NCBI GenBank assembly: GCA_017647795.1
Contig: JAGCJX010000018.1
Span: forward strand, 1 to 39,703
DNA length: 39,703 nucleotides
Reading direction: 5' to 3'
From: Bacteroidales bacterium
Lineage (GTDB): Bacteria; Bacteroidota; Bacteroidia; Bacteroidales; UBA932
Shown: one piece after another, positions 15,100 through 22,747 of the stretch
Numbering within the stretch: position 1 is the stretch's first letter
Layout of the letters: every line of letters begins with the position of its first letter
Notes under the pieces: model-generated
The model's input: the letters and a program-made list of their open reading frames with translations, nothing else
What the model was told of the DNA's origin: nothing
Database searches by the model: none
Program-made: the position numbers and the translations under genes

Positions 15100-16103
15100 T
15101 AGGCTCTTCCGTTTTTAAGATGTTCTTGGTACGATGCAGTAAACTTGTGCGTACCATCAAAATTTGAATTCGCGCAGAAATACAGGTATTGGCTCGAATC
15201 CCGGTTCAGGACTGCATCAATGGCGGCCAGGGTCGGAATGGTGATGGGACCCGGAGGCAATCCTGCATATTTGTAGGTGTTGTAAGGAGAATCGTACTTC
15301 AAGTGACGGTTCAATACGCGTCGGATACCCGGTTCTACGTCTTTGAGAGCATAAATAACGGTCGGACAGGCTTGTAACTTCATTCCCTTTTTGAGACGGT
15401 TCAGGTACACAGCAGCCATCGCCGGTTGTTCGGGTACGTGGTTGGTTTCCTGTACGATGATGGAGGCCAATGTGATGACCTGCGTTTGGCTTAGCCCCAA
15501 TTTCTTGGCTTTGGCTTGTCGTTCTTCGTTCCAGAAGGCATCGTATTCGCGTTTGAATCGTTGTACCACGTCTTTGGGCGAAGTTGTCCAATACATTTCG
15601 TAGGTGTTCGGTAAGAAGAGGGAAATCATGGTCTCCGGTTTCATTCCCAATTCTTTTTGGAGGTTGGCATCACTCAGGACAGCCATGAACGCGGCGGAAT
15701 CGGCAGCAAAGTTGTTGCCGAAGTAAGCAGCCAAGCGATCCAAGGTCTTGATATAACCTTTGAACGTAATCCGTTGGGGAGTTTGCCAGCCGTTGGCGAA
15801 GGTTCGGATGATCTCCTGGTTGCTCATCTCCGGAGTGATCTTGTAACGGCCGACCTTGATGTATTGTTCCAGTCCGCGTTGGTTGGCAGCGCGAACAAAG
15901 CGATTCGGATGAAGAAAGATTTCGGCCTTTTCCAGCGAATCCAGCAAAGCTGCGTAATCTTGGTTCGGATAAATGTAGAAGATACTTTCCTGACGGACAT
16001 CCGGTTTGATAAATTTGAGGTAGTAGTCGGTGGCGATGTAGGCGCCGATGCCGACCCCGAGCAACAGGATGCTCAGTAGGGTTCTGCGTATCGTTTTTTT
16101 CAT
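15066..16103 (-). CDS. mltG: Endolytic transglycosylase MltG
   Basis: A 345-residue membrane-anchored lytic transglycosylase that cuts nascent glycan strands and is thought to set their length. One N-terminal transmembrane helix lies at residues 9-24, a LysM-like region follows, and the YceG domain has the conserved Glu219 in LASIIVQET. The motif usually written LQxDPTV reads LQACPTV here, with Cys246 in place of Asp. YKYAGLPPGPI and the end of the domain are intact. It starts 4 bases after the LysM glucosaminidase gene, forming a two-gene wall-hydrolase operon, and its 3' end overlaps the S41 protease gene. Confidence 0.94.
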   Translation of the reverse strand: MKKTIRRTLLSILLLGVGIGAYIATDYYLKFIKPDVRQESIFYIYPNQDYAALLDSLEKAEIFLHPNRFVRAANQRGLEQYIKVGRYKITPEMSNQEIIRTFANGWQTPQRITFKGYIKTLDRLAAYFGNNFAADSAAFMAVLSDANLQKELGMKPETMISLFLPNTYEMYWTTSPKDVVQRFKREYDAFWNEERQAKAKKLGLSQTQVITLASIIVQETNHVPEQPAMAAVYLNRLKKGMKLQACPTVIYALKDVEPGIRRVLNRHLKYDSPYNTYKYAGLPPGPITIPTLAAIDAVLNRDSSQYLYFCANSNFDGTHKFTASYQEHLKNGRAYQKALKARESK

Positions 16104-16107
16104 GGTG

Positions 16108-17106
16108 TTATTCTACTTTGGTGCGTCGTAAGAAGATGCGGTCACCTTCGTGGGCTTTTCCATCGGGTTTAACGTCGTTGTACTTACACAAGGAAGAGAG
16201 TCGGATGGCATACTTCTGTGATAGGTCGTAGTAGGTTTCTCCTTCCTCTGCGATGTGCAGTTCCAAACCTTTTTTTGCTTTCTTCTTTTTGGACTCCAGG
16301 TAAACGACGGTTCCGGGTGCGATGGGTTGGTCTTCTTTCAGGTCGTTGAACCGGAGGATCTCGCGGGTGAAGAGTTGGTATTCTTCTGCGATGGAGCTGT
16401 AGGTGTCTCCCTCATTGGCCAGCAGGAAGGCTACGTCGTTCTTGATGTACAAGGTCCGTCCTTGCGAGTGTTTGTAGAGGGTAGAGCGTTCCATCGGATC
16501 GAGGGCTTCGAACCGTTTGAGTTCGGCTGGACTGGGCGGGAAGTATCGTTCTTTGCTGGAACTCTTTTTACTCTTGGCGACCCCTTCTTCGTCGTACAAG
16601 TAGAGTTGGCTGCCCTCGATGATTTTGATCAGCAGTTCTCCGTATTTCGGGTCGGTGGCGTAGCCGGCTTTCTTGAGACCGTGGGCCCATCCTCTGTAGT
16701 CGGTGATCTCCAAGTCAAAAAGGAAGGAGTAGCGTTCGCGGAACCGGATGAAGTCCGCGTGGTCGTTGAAGGACTCTTCGGCATTCTTGTATTTTCGGAA
16801 GCATTCGTTCTTGGCATCGTCATCCCGACGGACACTTTCCCCATTCCATCCGTGGCATTTGATTCCGAAGTGGTTGTTGGCATTAGAGGCCAGGAAGGAG
16901 TTTCCGTCTCCGGATTCCAGACATCCTTGGGCCAAGGTGATACTGGCAGGAATCCCGTGGGTCTTCATTTGTTTGATGGCAATGTCTTTGTACATTTCTA
17001 CATATTCGCGGCGACTGATTCTTTTTTCAGCCATCACGGTGGTTGCGACGATGCCTCCCAGCAGCAGGAGACAGCAGGTCAAAAGGAAGGGGGTACGGTG
17101 TCTCAT
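16108..17106 (-). CDS. Exported N-acetylglucosaminidase with two LysM domains
   Basis: A 332-residue peptidoglycan hydrolase. A signal peptide (residues 1-26, ending VMA) leads to a glucosaminidase domain (about 34-170) with likely catalytic Glu64 in LAQGCLESGDGNS and the family's NNHFGIKCHGW. Two LysM domains follow (about 218-262 and 280-328), which bind glycan strands. A linker rich in Lys and Ser joins the parts. It is the first gene of an operon with mltG, and a TATCTTTG box lies just upstream. The enzyme would cleave GlcNAc-MurNAc bonds in the sacculus; muramidase activity cannot be excluded for this fold. Confidence 0.92.
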   Translation of the reverse strand: MRHRTPFLLTCCLLLLGGIVATTVMAEKRISRREYVEMYKDIAIKQMKTHGIPASITLAQGCLESGDGNSFLASNANNHFGIKCHGWNGESVRRDDDAKNECFRKYKNAEESFNDHADFIRFRERYSFLFDLEITDYRGWAHGLKKAGYATDPKYGELLIKIIEGSQLYLYDEEGVAKSKKSSSKERYFPPSPAELKRFEALDPMERSTLYKHSQGRTLYIKNDVAFLLANEGDTYSSIAEEYQLFTREILRFNDLKEDQPIAPGTVVYLESKKKKAKKGLELHIAEEGETYYDLSQKYAIRLSSLCKYNDVKPDGKAHEGDRIFLRRTKVE

Positions 17107-17115
17107 AAGTCGTTA

Positions 17116-17123
17116 CAAAGATA
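17116..17123 (-). promoter_or_regulatory. -7 box of the glucosaminidase-mltG operon
   Basis: The minus strand reads TATCTTTG 9 bases before the ATG at 17106, so the leader would be only about 6 bases. No clear -33 element. Confidence 0.65.
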
Positions 17124-17152
17124 GTAGGAAACCACGAATGAAGAAAAAATTC

Positions 17153-17160
17153 TATATTTG
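17153..17160 (+). promoter_or_regulatory. -7 box of cdd
   Basis: TATATTTG ends 5 bases before the cdd ATG at 17166. If the start site is 4 bases after the G, the mRNA begins about 2 bases before the ATG. No TTG 19-21 bases upstream. Confidence 0.55.
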
Positions 17161-17165
17161 CGATT

Positions 17166-17651
17166 ATGAAGAAAATGACTTGTGTCATACCCTACGAGGA
17201 GTATGAATCATTTGACGAGTTGAGTGCTCAGGACCGGCAGTTGATGGAGGAAGCGATTGCTGCCACCGAAACTTCCTATGCCCCGTATTCGAATTTTAAC
17301 GTAGGAGCAGCTTTGCGTTTGCGTAGCGGTCGGATTGTGCGTGGTTCCAACCAAGAAAATGCGGCCTATCCTTCCGGTTTGTGTGCAGAACGGACCGCCC
17401 TCTTTTATGCCCATTCGGCCTGGCCCCAAGATCCGGTAGAGGCCTTGGCGGTGGTCGCTTCGGTCGATGGAACCGTTACCCCGACGTTTACCTATCCTTG
17501 TGGGGCCTGTCGTCAGGTGTTGGTGGAAACCGAGCAACGTGCACAAGCCCCCCTTCGGATTCTGGTAGGAAGTGCACAGAAGGTTTTGGTATTTGAAGGC
17601 ATCTCTTCACTCCTGCCTTTCGTTTTTGACAATTTGCCGGAAAAACATTAG
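17166..17651 (+). CDS. cdd: Cytidine deaminase
   Basis: Deaminates cytidine and deoxycytidine to uridine forms in pyrimidine salvage. The zinc site is complete: Cys73 and the catalytic Glu75 in CAERTA, Cys112 and Cys115 in PCGACRQ. NVGAALRLRSGRIVRGSNQEN is typical of the homotetrameric type. At 161 residues it is slightly longer than the usual 130-140, mostly at the N terminus. The start could be 17166 or the in-frame ATG at 17175; the nearby promoter would give a leader of about 2 or 11 bases. Confidence 0.95.
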   Translation: MKKMTCVIPYEEYESFDELSAQDRQLMEEAIAATETSYAPYSNFNVGAALRLRSGRIVRGSNQENAAYPSGLCAERTALFYAHSAWPQDPVEALAVVASVDGTVTPTFTYPCGACRQVLVETEQRAQAPLRILVGSAQKVLVFEGISSLLPFVFDNLPEKH

Positions 17652-17670
17652 TTAGAATAAAAAAAAGTAT

Positions 17671-17678
17671 TACCTTTG
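17671..17678 (+). promoter_or_regulatory. -7 box of the SRP RNA gene
   Basis: TACCTTTG, an exact TAnnTTTG, about 5 bases before the SRP RNA 5' end. It follows a poly-A patch after the cdd stop. Confidence 0.75.
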
Positions 17679-17682
17679 CGTC

Positions 17683-17787
17683 TGGGTAAGTCATACACGA
17701 CCAGCTCCTACTTAACTCCCCCAGGACCGGAAGGTAGCAAGGGTACAGTGGTTGTAGCGGTGCGATGTATTCAGCTTACCCTTTTTT
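17683..17787 (+). ncRNA. ffs: Signal recognition particle RNA (small bacterial type)
   Basis: The apical domain is recognisable from CAGGACCGGAAGGTAGCAAGGGTA, read as CAGGACCGGAAGG and TAGCAAGGGTA (compare CAGGTCCGGAAGGAAGCAG in E. coli 4.5S). The terminal helix GGGTAAG (17684-17690) pairs with CTTACCC (17775-17781), and six T follow, so the closing helix also works as terminator. The RNA pairs with Ffh to target membrane proteins. Confidence 0.95.
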
Positions 17788-17791
17788 ATTT

Positions 17792-18988
17792 ATGGAATCC
17801 AAGAAACAGATCAAAGTTGCAGTGGGGCTTTCCGGTGGCGTAGATTCCAGCGTAGCCGCACTTTTGTTGAAACAACAAGGTTACGATGTCTTTGCCTTGT
17901 TTATGCAGAATTGGCACGACACAACCGGCACCTTGCACGGGGATTGTGAGTGGGAAGAGGATTTGAGTGTAGCCCGGATGGTCGCCCGTAAATTGGACAT
18001 CCCGTTTCATTTTGTAGACTTGTCTGATACCTACCGCCAACGCGTGGTGGACTATATGTTCTCGGAGTACGAAAAAGGTCGTACCCCTAATCCCGATGTA
18101 CTTTGCAACCGGGAAATCAAATTCGATGCCTTCCTGCATCACGCCCTTTCTTTGGGTGCTGACTACGTGGCTACCGGCCATTACTGCCAGAAGGAAACCA
18201 TCGAGGGACCGGATGGCAAGCAGCTGCACCGCTTGATTGCTGGGGCCGATGGAAACAAAGACCAAAGTTATTTCTTGTGTCAACTCTCTCAAGAACAATT
18301 GGAAAAAGCCATGTTCCCCATTGGAGCATTGGAGAAACCGAAGGTGCGTGAATTGGCTCGTGAGGCTGATTTGCCGAGTGCAGAGAAAAAAGATTCACAA
18401 GGTATTTGCTTTGTCGGTAAAGTGGATTTGCCGGTTTTCTTACAACAGAAGTTGGCTCCGAAGGAGGGAAAGGTTGTCGAGATTTTCCGTGACTTTTATG
18501 AGCAACATGCGGCACAGCCGGCTGAGACACTGGCAGAAATGGCGGAACCCCGCACCTATGCCTTCAAAGATGGAAAGGTCATTGGAAAACACGTCGGTGC
18601 ACAATATTATACCATTGGTCAGCGCAAAGGTCTCAACATTGGCGGACACCAACAACCGATTTTCATCATCCACATTGATATTGAGAAGAATCTGATTTTT
18701 GTGGGAGAAGGCCAGGATCACCCCGGTCTCTATCGTCCGGCATTGGCCATCCTCCCGGATGAAATCCATTGGGTACGTCCGGACCAGGAAATGCAAATTG
18801 GAGAGGAACGGGAGTACCTGATTCGCATCCGTTACCGCCAACCTTTGCAAAAAGGCCGTCTCATCCGTCGCGAAGAGGGAATGTACATTGTCTTTGACGA
18901 AGCACAACGGGGAATTACTCCGGGGCAGTTTGCTGCCTGGTATGCCGAAGATGGAGAATTGGTCGGCAGCGGTGTGATCAATCGCTAA
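17792..18988 (+). CDS. mnmA: tRNA-specific 2-thiouridylase MnmA
   Basis: Adds sulfur to U34 of tRNA-Lys, -Glu and -Gln. The PP-loop SGGVDSS is at residues 14-20; the two catalytic cysteines are Cys105 (DVLCNREIKF) and Cys206 (SQGICFVGK); ATGHYC and DQSYFLCQL are also conserved. The start at 17792 is chosen because the frame upstream lies in the SRP RNA and its terminator. Only 4 bases separate the SRP T run from the ATG, and no promoter fits between, so the gene must be reached by read-through from ffs or from a promoter within it. It ends 5 bases from the opposing lipoprotein gene, with no terminator visible. Confidence 0.96.
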   Translation: MESKKQIKVAVGLSGGVDSSVAALLLKQQGYDVFALFMQNWHDTTGTLHGDCEWEEDLSVARMVARKLDIPFHFVDLSDTYRQRVVDYMFSEYEKGRTPNPDVLCNREIKFDAFLHHALSLGADYVATGHYCQKETIEGPDGKQLHRLIAGADGNKDQSYFLCQLSQEQLEKAMFPIGALEKPKVRELAREADLPSAEKKDSQGICFVGKVDLPVFLQQKLAPKEGKVVEIFRDFYEQHAAQPAETLAEMAEPRTYAFKDGKVIGKHVGAQYYTIGQRKGLNIGGHQQPIFIIHIDIEKNLIFVGEGQDHPGLYRPALAILPDEIHWVRPDQEMQIGEEREYLIRIRYRQPLQKGRLIRREEGMYIVFDEAQRGITPGQFAAWYAEDGELVGSGVINR

Positions 18989-18993
18989 GCCGT

Positions 18994-20067
18994 TTATTGC
19001 AGGGAAATGTAGTAATGGAAATCTGCCTCCGGCAACAGTCCAGGATGCAGGATTCGGATCAAATCTTCGAGGATTTTTTCAGGCTCCGTCACTCCCTTTT
19101 CCCAGAAATCGTTACCACCACCCGTTGTTTGACGACGGGTGTTGTTGTATACTTTCCCCGCTTGGAGACAAGGGATCTGTGCATAGAGCCGGTGCATTTG
19201 CCGGATGCTGGCGAGGGTGTTGGCGGTACCGGGATGGAGCCACAAGTCCGCTTGCATGGCCAGGAGCAGCACTTCCTCAAAGCTATAGGGATGGGAGTCC
19301 GTTGCCTGCGGTTTGGCCCCCAAGATTTCTGCACCTGCATCTTGTAGCAGGCGGCTGAAGTTGTTGTGGCTGCCCGGAATGTACCAGGTTTCTTTGTAGG
19401 GGAGGTTGATCAAGATCTTTTTTGGGGTGGATACTTGTCCCGCAACCTGGGCCTTCAGCTCGTTGTATGCCTGGCTACGGGCTTGAAAGATGGAGTCGGC
19501 GCGATGTTCCTTGCCCACCAGGGCTCCGAAGAGTCGGAGGTATTCCAATTTGCCCAGAGGATGTTCCTCCAAAAAGTCGGGGATGACAAAAACCGGCAAT
19601 CCTAATTTTTCCAGGCGATCCAGGGCACTGTTGTCTTGTCCACTGACCCGATAGGCAAGAATCAGGTCCGGTTTCAACAAGAGGATTTGTTCGTAGTTGA
19701 GGCTTTGGTCGTATCCTACGTCTACAACCTTGCCCATTTCTACCGCCTGTAGAATCGTGGGATTAGAAATGTAGCGGTAGCCAGAGATACCGACGACGGT
19801 GTTGTTGGCGTCCAGGGCGTCCAAAAAGGCCAGGTGGGATCCGGACATGCAGACAATTCGCTCAAACGGGGTGTTTCGCTTCCATTCCAATACGGATGGT
19901 TTGCCTTGAGATCCCTGGCAGGTTAACCGATAGGTCGAGTCTGTCTGTTGTAGGGAGAACAATTGCGCATACTCGTTCGTCGCGGTCTCGTTTGGGCCTG
20001 TGGGTTTGGGTTGGCAGCTGATCAGCAGGAATAGAAAAAAAATAGCCCCTAAAAATTTAGAGGCCAT
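18994..20067 (-). CDS. ABC-transporter substrate-binding lipoprotein (cobalamin/iron-complex type)
   Basis: A 357-residue protein of the periplasmic-binding family PF01497 (BtuF/FecB/HmuT-like). The start at 20067 gives MASKFLGAIFFLFLLISC, a lipoprotein signal with Cys at residue 18; the longer frame reads through the tRNA and yields the typical false peptide LAQLVEQLIRNEQVAGSSPV. Features of the fold include FERIVCMSGSHLAFLDALD, VVGISGYRYI, LLLKPDLILAY and the long linking helix. Bound ligand cannot be read; vitamin B12, haem or ferric siderophores are the usual cargo. No permease or ATPase gene is next to it. The ATG lies 2 bases after the discriminator base of tRNA-Thr, with no room for a separate promoter. 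Confidence 0.85.
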   Translation of the reverse strand: MASKFLGAIFFLFLLISCQPKPTGPNETATNEYAQLFSLQQTDSTYRLTCQGSQGKPSVLEWKRNTPFERIVCMSGSHLAFLDALDANNTVVGISGYRYISNPTILQAVEMGKVVDVGYDQSLNYEQILLLKPDLILAYRVSGQDNSALDRLEKLGLPVFVIPDFLEEHPLGKLEYLRLFGALVGKEHRADSIFQARSQAYNELKAQVAGQVSTPKKILINLPYKETWYIPGSHNNFSRLLQDAGAEILGAKPQATDSHPYSFEEVLLLAMQADLWLHPGTANTLASIRQMHRLYAQIPCLQAGKVYNNTRRQTTGGGNDFWEKGVTEPEKILEDLIRILHPGLLPEADFHYYISLQ

Positions 20068-20069
20068 AG

Positions 20070-20142
20070 AGCCACTCACGGGACTCGAACCCGCGACCTG
20101 CTCATTACGAATGAGCTGCTCTACCAGCTGAGCTAAAGTGGC
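20070..20142 (-). tRNA. tRNA-Thr (anticodon CGT)
   Basis: Minus-strand cloverleaf: acceptor GCCACTT with GAGTGGC, D arm GCTCAGCTGGTAGAGC, anticodon arm GCTCA-TTCGTAA-TGAGC with anticodon CGT, T arm GCGGG-TTCGAGT-CCCGT, discriminator T at 20070. No CCA is encoded, as expected in Bacteroidetes. It reads ACG codons. Confidence 0.96.
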
Positions 20143-20157
20143 TTTCATTTCGGGCTG

Positions 20158-20165
20158 CAAATATA
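20158..20165 (-). promoter_or_regulatory. -7 box of the tRNA-Thr promoter
   Basis: The minus strand reads TATATTTG 15 bases before the tRNA 5' end. It is the only promoter candidate for the downstream lipoprotein gene as well. Confidence 0.65.
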
Positions 20166-20188
20166 GAAAAATTTATTTTCTTTGTAGT

Positions 20189-21427
20189 ATGAATTCAGCA
20201 AATATTGTCATAATAGGAGGCGGAGCCGCCGGCCTGATGGCGGCAGCCCAATTGGGAGGTACGAATGCTCGCATCGTCGTGATGGAGAAGCGTGAACGTT
20301 TTGGACGTAAGTTGTTGATTACCGGGAAGGGACGTTGCAATATTACCAATATGCGACCGTGGAATGAGTTCCAGCAACACATCCATCCCGATGCCAATTT
20401 CCTAAAGAATGCGTTCTATGCTTTCAGCAACGAACGCTTGGTGGAATTCTTTCAGCAGGCGGGTTTGGCAACGAAGGTAGAACGCGGGGAACGTTTGTTT
20501 CCGGAGAGTGATCGTAGCTTGGATGTCCTGGACGCCTTGTTGGACGTCATCGAACAGGGGGGAGTTGAGTTGTTGCCCGAACATGTTGTGCAGACCCTGG
20601 TGCGTCGGGAAGCTGATGGCAAGTTTGAACTCTGCGTCGAAACCCCTCAGGGAGAAGTTTTCTGGGAAGCCGATCAGGTGGTGGTGGCGACGGGTGGCTT
20701 GTCGTATCCCATGACAGGAAGTACGGGGGATGGCCATCGTTGGGCTGAATCCATGCAACATCCGATGGTGCCTTGTTTCCCGGCGATTACGGCCCTCAAA
20801 CCCCATGCCTACGATGAGAACCTGCAGGGTATTCTGTTGACCAATGTCCGGATGGATCTGTGGGTTGGAGGCAACCTGGTCCAACAGGAGGAAGGTGAAT
20901 TTTCGTTTACCGAATTGGGCATGGAAGGTGGTATCGCCTTCCGTAGCAGCCGTCGTGCCGTACGGGCGTTGTTGAACCACGAGAAAGTGCAGGTGGTGGT
21001 GGATTTGAAACCCAACCTGACAGAGGATCAGTTGTTTGCGAGAATCCGTCGGGAGAAAGTGGCTCAGCCGAAGATTCAGGTGCGGGAGTTGTTGCGAAAA
21101 ATGATGCCGAAGCAATTGGTCTATCCCTTCTGGACAGCGCATCCTGGCCTGAAGGAGGAGCAGATCCCGCGAGCTTTGAAAAACTGGAAATTTGTCATTG
21201 CCGAATATGGCTCCTATGCAAGAGCCGTGGTTACTGCGGGAGGCGTTTCCTTGAAGGCGGTTTCCCGAAAGACCATGGAGTCCAAGCAAGTGCCGGGTTT
21301 GTATTTTGTGGGAGAGGTCTTGGACCTGGACGGAGATACTGGCGGGTACAACTTGCAGATTGCCTTTTCAACTGCCGCAGCGGCAGCCGAGGCACTTCGA
21401 AAGAAGATTTCGGCAGGTACTTGTTAA
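20189..21427 (+). CDS. FAD-dependent flavoprotein of the HI0933/BaiN family
   Basis: A 412-residue flavoprotein with the Rossmann motif IIGGGAAGLMAAAQLGG at the N terminus, the family signature FGRKLLITGKGRCNITN, and the C-terminal GEVLDLDGDTGGYNLQIAFSTAAAA that contacts FAD. The start at 20189 places the Rossmann strand at the N terminus; the longer frame overlaps the tRNA. The physiological reaction of most members is unknown; one clostridial relative (BaiN) acts in bile-acid dehydroxylation, which should not be assumed here. A TTTCTTTG box ends 4 bases before the ATG. It is monocistronic and its stop overlaps the opposing gene by 4 bases. Confidence 0.92.
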   Translation: MNSANIVIIGGGAAGLMAAAQLGGTNARIVVMEKRERFGRKLLITGKGRCNITNMRPWNEFQQHIHPDANFLKNAFYAFSNERLVEFFQQAGLATKVERGERLFPESDRSLDVLDALLDVIEQGGVELLPEHVVQTLVRREADGKFELCVETPQGEVFWEADQVVVATGGLSYPMTGSTGDGHRWAESMQHPMVPCFPAITALKPHAYDENLQGILLTNVRMDLWVGGNLVQQEEGEFSFTELGMEGGIAFRSSRRAVRALLNHEKVQVVVDLKPNLTEDQLFARIRREKVAQPKIQVRELLRKMMPKQLVYPFWTAHPGLKEEQIPRALKNWKFVIAEYGSYARAVVTAGGVSLKAVSRKTMESKQVPGLYFVGEVLDLDGDTGGYNLQIAFSTAAAAAEALRKKISAGTC

Positions 21428-21978
21428 CGGATTTCTAGGTCGAACAATACTTCCTCGTTCCAGTGGGCGGTCAATTTGCTTCCCACTTGGACGGGGATTT
21501 CTTTTGTCAGGCTGACTAGAATCAAGTCTCCGACGCGTAGGGAGCAGTGGTTGGAAACAAGGGCCATGAGGTCCGGCCATTGGGCTTGCAGCGGGAGTTC
21601 CTGGGTCTCGTAGCAAGGGGTCCCATTGATGAGGAAACGGACGTGGAGCGGGTCTGAAAAATTTTGAATCGGATGGTTTTTCAGGGGGATGAGGGTGGTG
21701 AAATCCAGCGAGTTTTCAACAAACTCACAGTAAGCCTGATCTTGGTTGTGAAGGTGGGGATGGATGAGCAATCCAAATCCGAAACTGTCCCAATACCGCT
21801 CTGCAAACCGGGGCGCGATGGCCTTGCCCGGTTTGCGTAGGCGGATGGCTATGACGGGCGATACCCGAATCTGATCCACCTCGTCGGGCAGATAGTATGC
21901 CCGGAGGTCCCGGATCAATGTTGAATCGGGTCGGTAGTAAAAACTGCTCTTGTTTTCAGGAACGACAATCAGGTTCAA
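21424..21978 (-). CDS. Divergent fumarylacetoacetate hydrolase-fold protein, probably not catalytic
   Basis: A 184-residue protein that lines up with small FAH-family hydrolases: YRPDSTL (15-21) matches the KPDSAL segment, IAPRFAERYWDSFGFG (54-69) matches the region before the metal site, and LRVGDLI and the C-terminal VLFDLEIR match the end. The key residues are gone: the usual ExE metal ligands are replaced by RVSPV (38-42), the GxDxTxRD segment reads FGLLIHPH, and the TGTPAG loop reads VSLTKE. It is thus likely a pseudoenzyme or has taken a new role. It is the last gene of the dnaN-exonuclease operon, overlapping the exonuclease gene by 4 bases (ATGA). Assigned from remembered family motifs only. 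Confidence 0.65.
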   Translation of the reverse strand: MNLIVVPENKSSFYYRPDSTLIRDLRAYYLPDEVDQIRVSPVIAIRLRKPGKAIAPRFAERYWDSFGFGLLIHPHLHNQDQAYCEFVENSLDFTTLIPLKNHPIQNFSDPLHVRFLINGTPCYETQELPLQAQWPDLMALVSNHCSLRVGDLILVSLTKEIPVQVGSKLTAHWNEEVLFDLEIR

Positions 21979-22742
21979 AGCAGAGAAAATTTAATCTCGG
22001 TCAATATGTTTTTGGTGTCTTGGGTAAAATCGCCGTCCATGATCCAGTTGTAGTAACTGGGTTCGGCGCGCAAGACGTCTTCCACCTTCTTGCCCCGGTG
22101 TTTACCGAAGTTGAACACGATTTCTCCTTTGTCGTTGTAGGCCATTCTGCCCGCATAGTCCACGATCTTGGTGCGGGTTGAGAAGTTGGCCAAGAACTCT
22201 ATGTCATTTTTCAGGTCATTGGGATACCGATCCAATTGGGCCTTCAAAATTTCATAGGTAGCGACGGTGTCCGCTTCGGCCGAGTGTGCATTTTCCAATT
22301 CTTTGTCGCAGTAGAACCGATAGGCAGCACTCAAGGTGCGTTGTTCCATTTTGTGGAAGATGTTTTGGACATCCACCAACTTGCGTTTGCGGAAATCAAA
22401 GTCAACGCCAGCCCGGAGAAATTCTTCTGCGAGCAGGGGAATGTCAAATTTGATGGAATTGTATCCCGCAATGTCGCAACCTTTCATCCACTGAGCCAGG
22501 CTCTTGGCAATCTGGTTGAAGGTAGGGCAATCTTTTACATCCTCATTGCTGATGCCATGGACGGCTTGTGCTTCGGGCGAAATGGGGATGGTAGGATTGA
22601 TGCGGCGGGTCTTGATTTCCTGATCGCCGTTCGGCATCACTTTCAAGGCACTGATTTCAACGATACGGTCCTTGCCTACGTTGAGGCCGGTACTCTCAAT
22701 ATCGAAGAAGAGGATCGGATTCTGTAAGTTGAGTTGAGACAT
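21975..22742 (-). CDS. DEDDh 3'-5' exonuclease (DNA polymerase III epsilon-like)
   Basis: A 255-residue RNase T/DnaQ-fold exonuclease. ExoI motif FFDIESTGL carries Asp14 and Glu16; ExoII is in GYNSIKFDIPLLAEEF; ExoIII is AHSAEADTVATYEIL, giving the DEDDh set. A C-terminal extension (VFNFGKHRGKKVEDVL) contains the small zinc-less domain common in Bacteroidetes members. The start at 22742 (MSQLNLQ) is used because the longer frame overlaps dnaN. It lies 5 bases after dnaN, so proofreading exonuclease and clamp are made together, although whether it is the replicative epsilon subunit is not certain. Confidence 0.92.
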   Translation of the reverse strand: MSQLNLQNPILFFDIESTGLNVGKDRIVEISALKVMPNGDQEIKTRRINPTIPISPEAQAVHGISNEDVKDCPTFNQIAKSLAQWMKGCDIAGYNSIKFDIPLLAEEFLRAGVDFDFRKRKLVDVQNIFHKMEQRTLSAAYRFYCDKELENAHSAEADTVATYEILKAQLDRYPNDLKNDIEFLANFSTRTKIVDYAGRMAYNDKGEIVFNFGKHRGKKVEDVLRAEPSYYNWIMDGDFTQDTKNILTEIKFSLL

Positions 22743-22747
22743 AAGCG

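Noticed and set aside
20068..20160. N-terminal extension of the lipoprotein frame
   Set aside because: It is the tRNA-Thr read as protein (the well-known QLVEQLIRNEQVAGSSPV false peptide).
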